NCBI GenBank assembly: GCA_964631595.1
Contig: CAZVXL010000011.1
Span: 1 to 58,938 of the forward strand
Direction: 5' to 3'
DNA: 58,938 bases
Source of the DNA: UMGS1312 sp964631595
GTDB lineage: Bacteria > Bacillota > Clostridia > Oscillospirales > CAG-272
Numbering within the stretch: the first letter of the stretch is position 1; every line of letters begins with the position of its first letter. A program made the position numbers and the translations under genes. The notes beneath the pieces were generated by a model. The model saw only the letters and a list, made by a program, of their open reading frames with translations. It had not been told where the DNA came from and made no database searches. Shown here in pieces: positions 58,293 through 58,938 of this stretch.

Positions 58293-58739
58293 ATGAAATG
58301 TCCCTCATGCTCATCACCGGACAGTAAGGTAATAGATTCGAGACCCGTAGAGGAAAGCAACAGTATCCGCCGCCGCAGGGAGTGCCTTGCCTGCCAGACC
58401 AGATTCACCACGTATGAGTTTATCGACGTGTTCCAGCCCGTGGTTCTGAAAAAAGACGGCTCAAAGGAGTATTTCGATAAGAACAAGCTCATGAGCGGCC
58501 TTATGAAGGCTTGCCAAAAGAGACCTGTGGACGGAGAGGCCATTGCCGCCGAGATCGAGGCGGAGCTGCACAATTCTCTCCGAAAGGAGATCACCTCGAA
58601 GGAACTCGGTGAGATCGCGATGGAAAAGCTCCGCGCAAAGGATGCGGTGGCATACGTGCGCTTTGCATCGGTGCACAGAGAGTTCAAGGATGTAGAAACC
58701 TTCATGCGTGAGCTTGAGGAATTGAAGGGCAACGGCTGA
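58293..58739 (+). CDS. nrdR: Ribonucleotide reductase repressor NrdR
   Basis: A 148-residue zinc-finger and ATP-cone repressor of ribonucleotide reductase genes. The zinc ribbon is CPSC ... CLAC (residues 3-34) with SRPVEESNSIRRRREC, and the ATP cone spans about residues 49-139 (VVLKKDGSKEYFDKNKLMSGL ...). AAGGAGA precedes the ATG. Confidence 0.96.
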   Translation: MKCPSCSSPDSKVIDSRPVEESNSIRRRRECLACQTRFTTYEFIDVFQPVVLKKDGSKEYFDKNKLMSGLMKACQKRPVDGEAIAAEIEAELHNSLRKEITSKELGEIAMEKLRAKDAVAYVRFASVHREFKDVETFMRELEELKGNG

Positions 58740-58790
58740 GCCCGTCCGCGGTAAATCTTGCCGTGCACGGGAAAATTCTTTTGAAATGTG

Positions 58791-58819
58791 TTGACAAACG
58801 GTAAAAGATTGTATATAAT
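58791..58819 (+). promoter_or_regulatory. Perfect sigma-A promoter of tRNA-Ser
   Basis: TTGACA (58791-58796), a 17-nt spacer, TATAAT (58814-58819). The transcript should begin near 58826, where an 8-bp hairpin, GGCAAGCG (58825-58832) with CGCTTGCC (58847-58854), forms the very 5' end of the pre-tRNA. Confidence 0.88.
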
Positions 58820-58862
58820 AATATGGCAAGCGGAATGAGACGGCCACGCTTGCCGTAGATAC

Positions 58863-58938
58863 GGAGAAGTACTCAAGTAGGCCGAAGAGGCGCCCCTGCT
58901 AAGGGTGTAGGTCGGGTAACCGGCGCGAGAGTTCGAAT
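58863..58938 (+). tRNA. tRNA-Ser (GCU anticodon), 3' end cut
   Basis: The first 76 nt of a serine tRNA: acceptor strand GGAGAAG, D arm, anticodon arm CGCCC-CTGCTAA-GGGTG with anticodon GCT, a long variable arm (TAGGTCGGGTAACCGGCG region) and the T arm start GAGAGTTCGAAT. The window ends inside the T arm. Confidence 0.93.

Noticed and set aside
1..58938. CRISPR arrays, insertion sequences or prophage genes
   Set aside because: No regularly spaced repeats, transposases or phage structural genes were seen on either strand.

Overview
The window is a 58.9 kb piece of a chromosome from an anaerobic, Gram-positive Clostridia-type bacterium, probably a gut member of the Oscillospirales or a related order. 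The evidence is the Firmicutes order of the S10-spc-alpha ribosomal operon with a KOW-domain gene between map and infA, zinc (C+) forms of S14, S4, L32, L36 and L24, a DnaD/DnaI-type primosome pair, SpoVB and a SpoIVFB-like protease, strong AGGAGG ribosome binding sites, and many near-consensus sigma-A promoters with 17-bp spacers. No phage, insertion sequence or CRISPR array is visible. Species-level placement is not possible from the sequence alone.

Region 1 (1-11540, all +) is the end of the S10 operon plus the spc and alpha operons: rplP(partial)-rpmC-rpsQ-rplN-rplX-rplE-rpsN(Z)-rpsH-rplF-rplR-rpsE-rpmD-rplO-secY-adk-map-KOW-infA-rpmJ-rpsM-rpsK-rpsD-rpoA-rplQ, closed by a strong terminator. 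Several gaps inside this operon hold hairpins that could be autoregulatory or processing sites.

Region 2 (11600-16413) holds a solitary L-fucose isomerase gene with its own promoter, then alaS on the opposite strand; their terminators converge. Region 3 (16538-26031, +) is a tight cell-envelope run: a tRNA-modification methyltransferase (mnmM), a membrane-anchored D,D-carboxypeptidase, a heterodimeric ABC exporter, an unknown membrane-anchored protein and a CapA-like lipoprotein. It continues into yceD/DUF177 and rpmF, and ends with a 41-residue protein that looks like a free sortase sorting signal.

Region 4 (26032-34728, mostly -) holds an acyl-ACP thioesterase, class II aldolase, an M50 intramembrane protease with a short membrane partner, a queT-acetyltransferase pair behind a preQ1-I riboswitch, typA, and a DinG/XPD-like helicase. 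The helicase shares its upstream region with a divergent zinc-finger gene through two perfect promoters that point at each other. Region 5 (34778-44847) holds a small Cys-rich membrane protein, a sugar-phosphate isomerase-like TIM barrel, spoVB, the comEB-ywlE-rimI-tsaD run, an isocitrate-dehydrogenase-family gene with a structured leader, dnaD-dnaI, and tRNA-Glu.

Region 6 (45047-58938) holds an acetyltransferase, rplS with a candidate L19 leader, an SGNH hydrolase, a Xer-like recombinase, a GH27 alpha-galactosidase overlapping a zinc-ribbon gene, and a minus-strand run that couples a probable sugar/polyol module (SDR, PHP, SorE-like reductase) to ligA and an alpha/beta hydrolase. It ends with an HD-domain gene, the RNase P RNA, nrdR and the start of tRNA-Ser. 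Together with the fucose isomerase and alpha-galactosidase, this suggests growth on host or plant glycans. The best leads for something new are the hairpin-bridged preQ1-controlled start of queT, the overlapping antisense leaders at 34.6-34.7 kb, the idh leader, the sortase-signal miniprotein and the SDR/PHP/SorE module.
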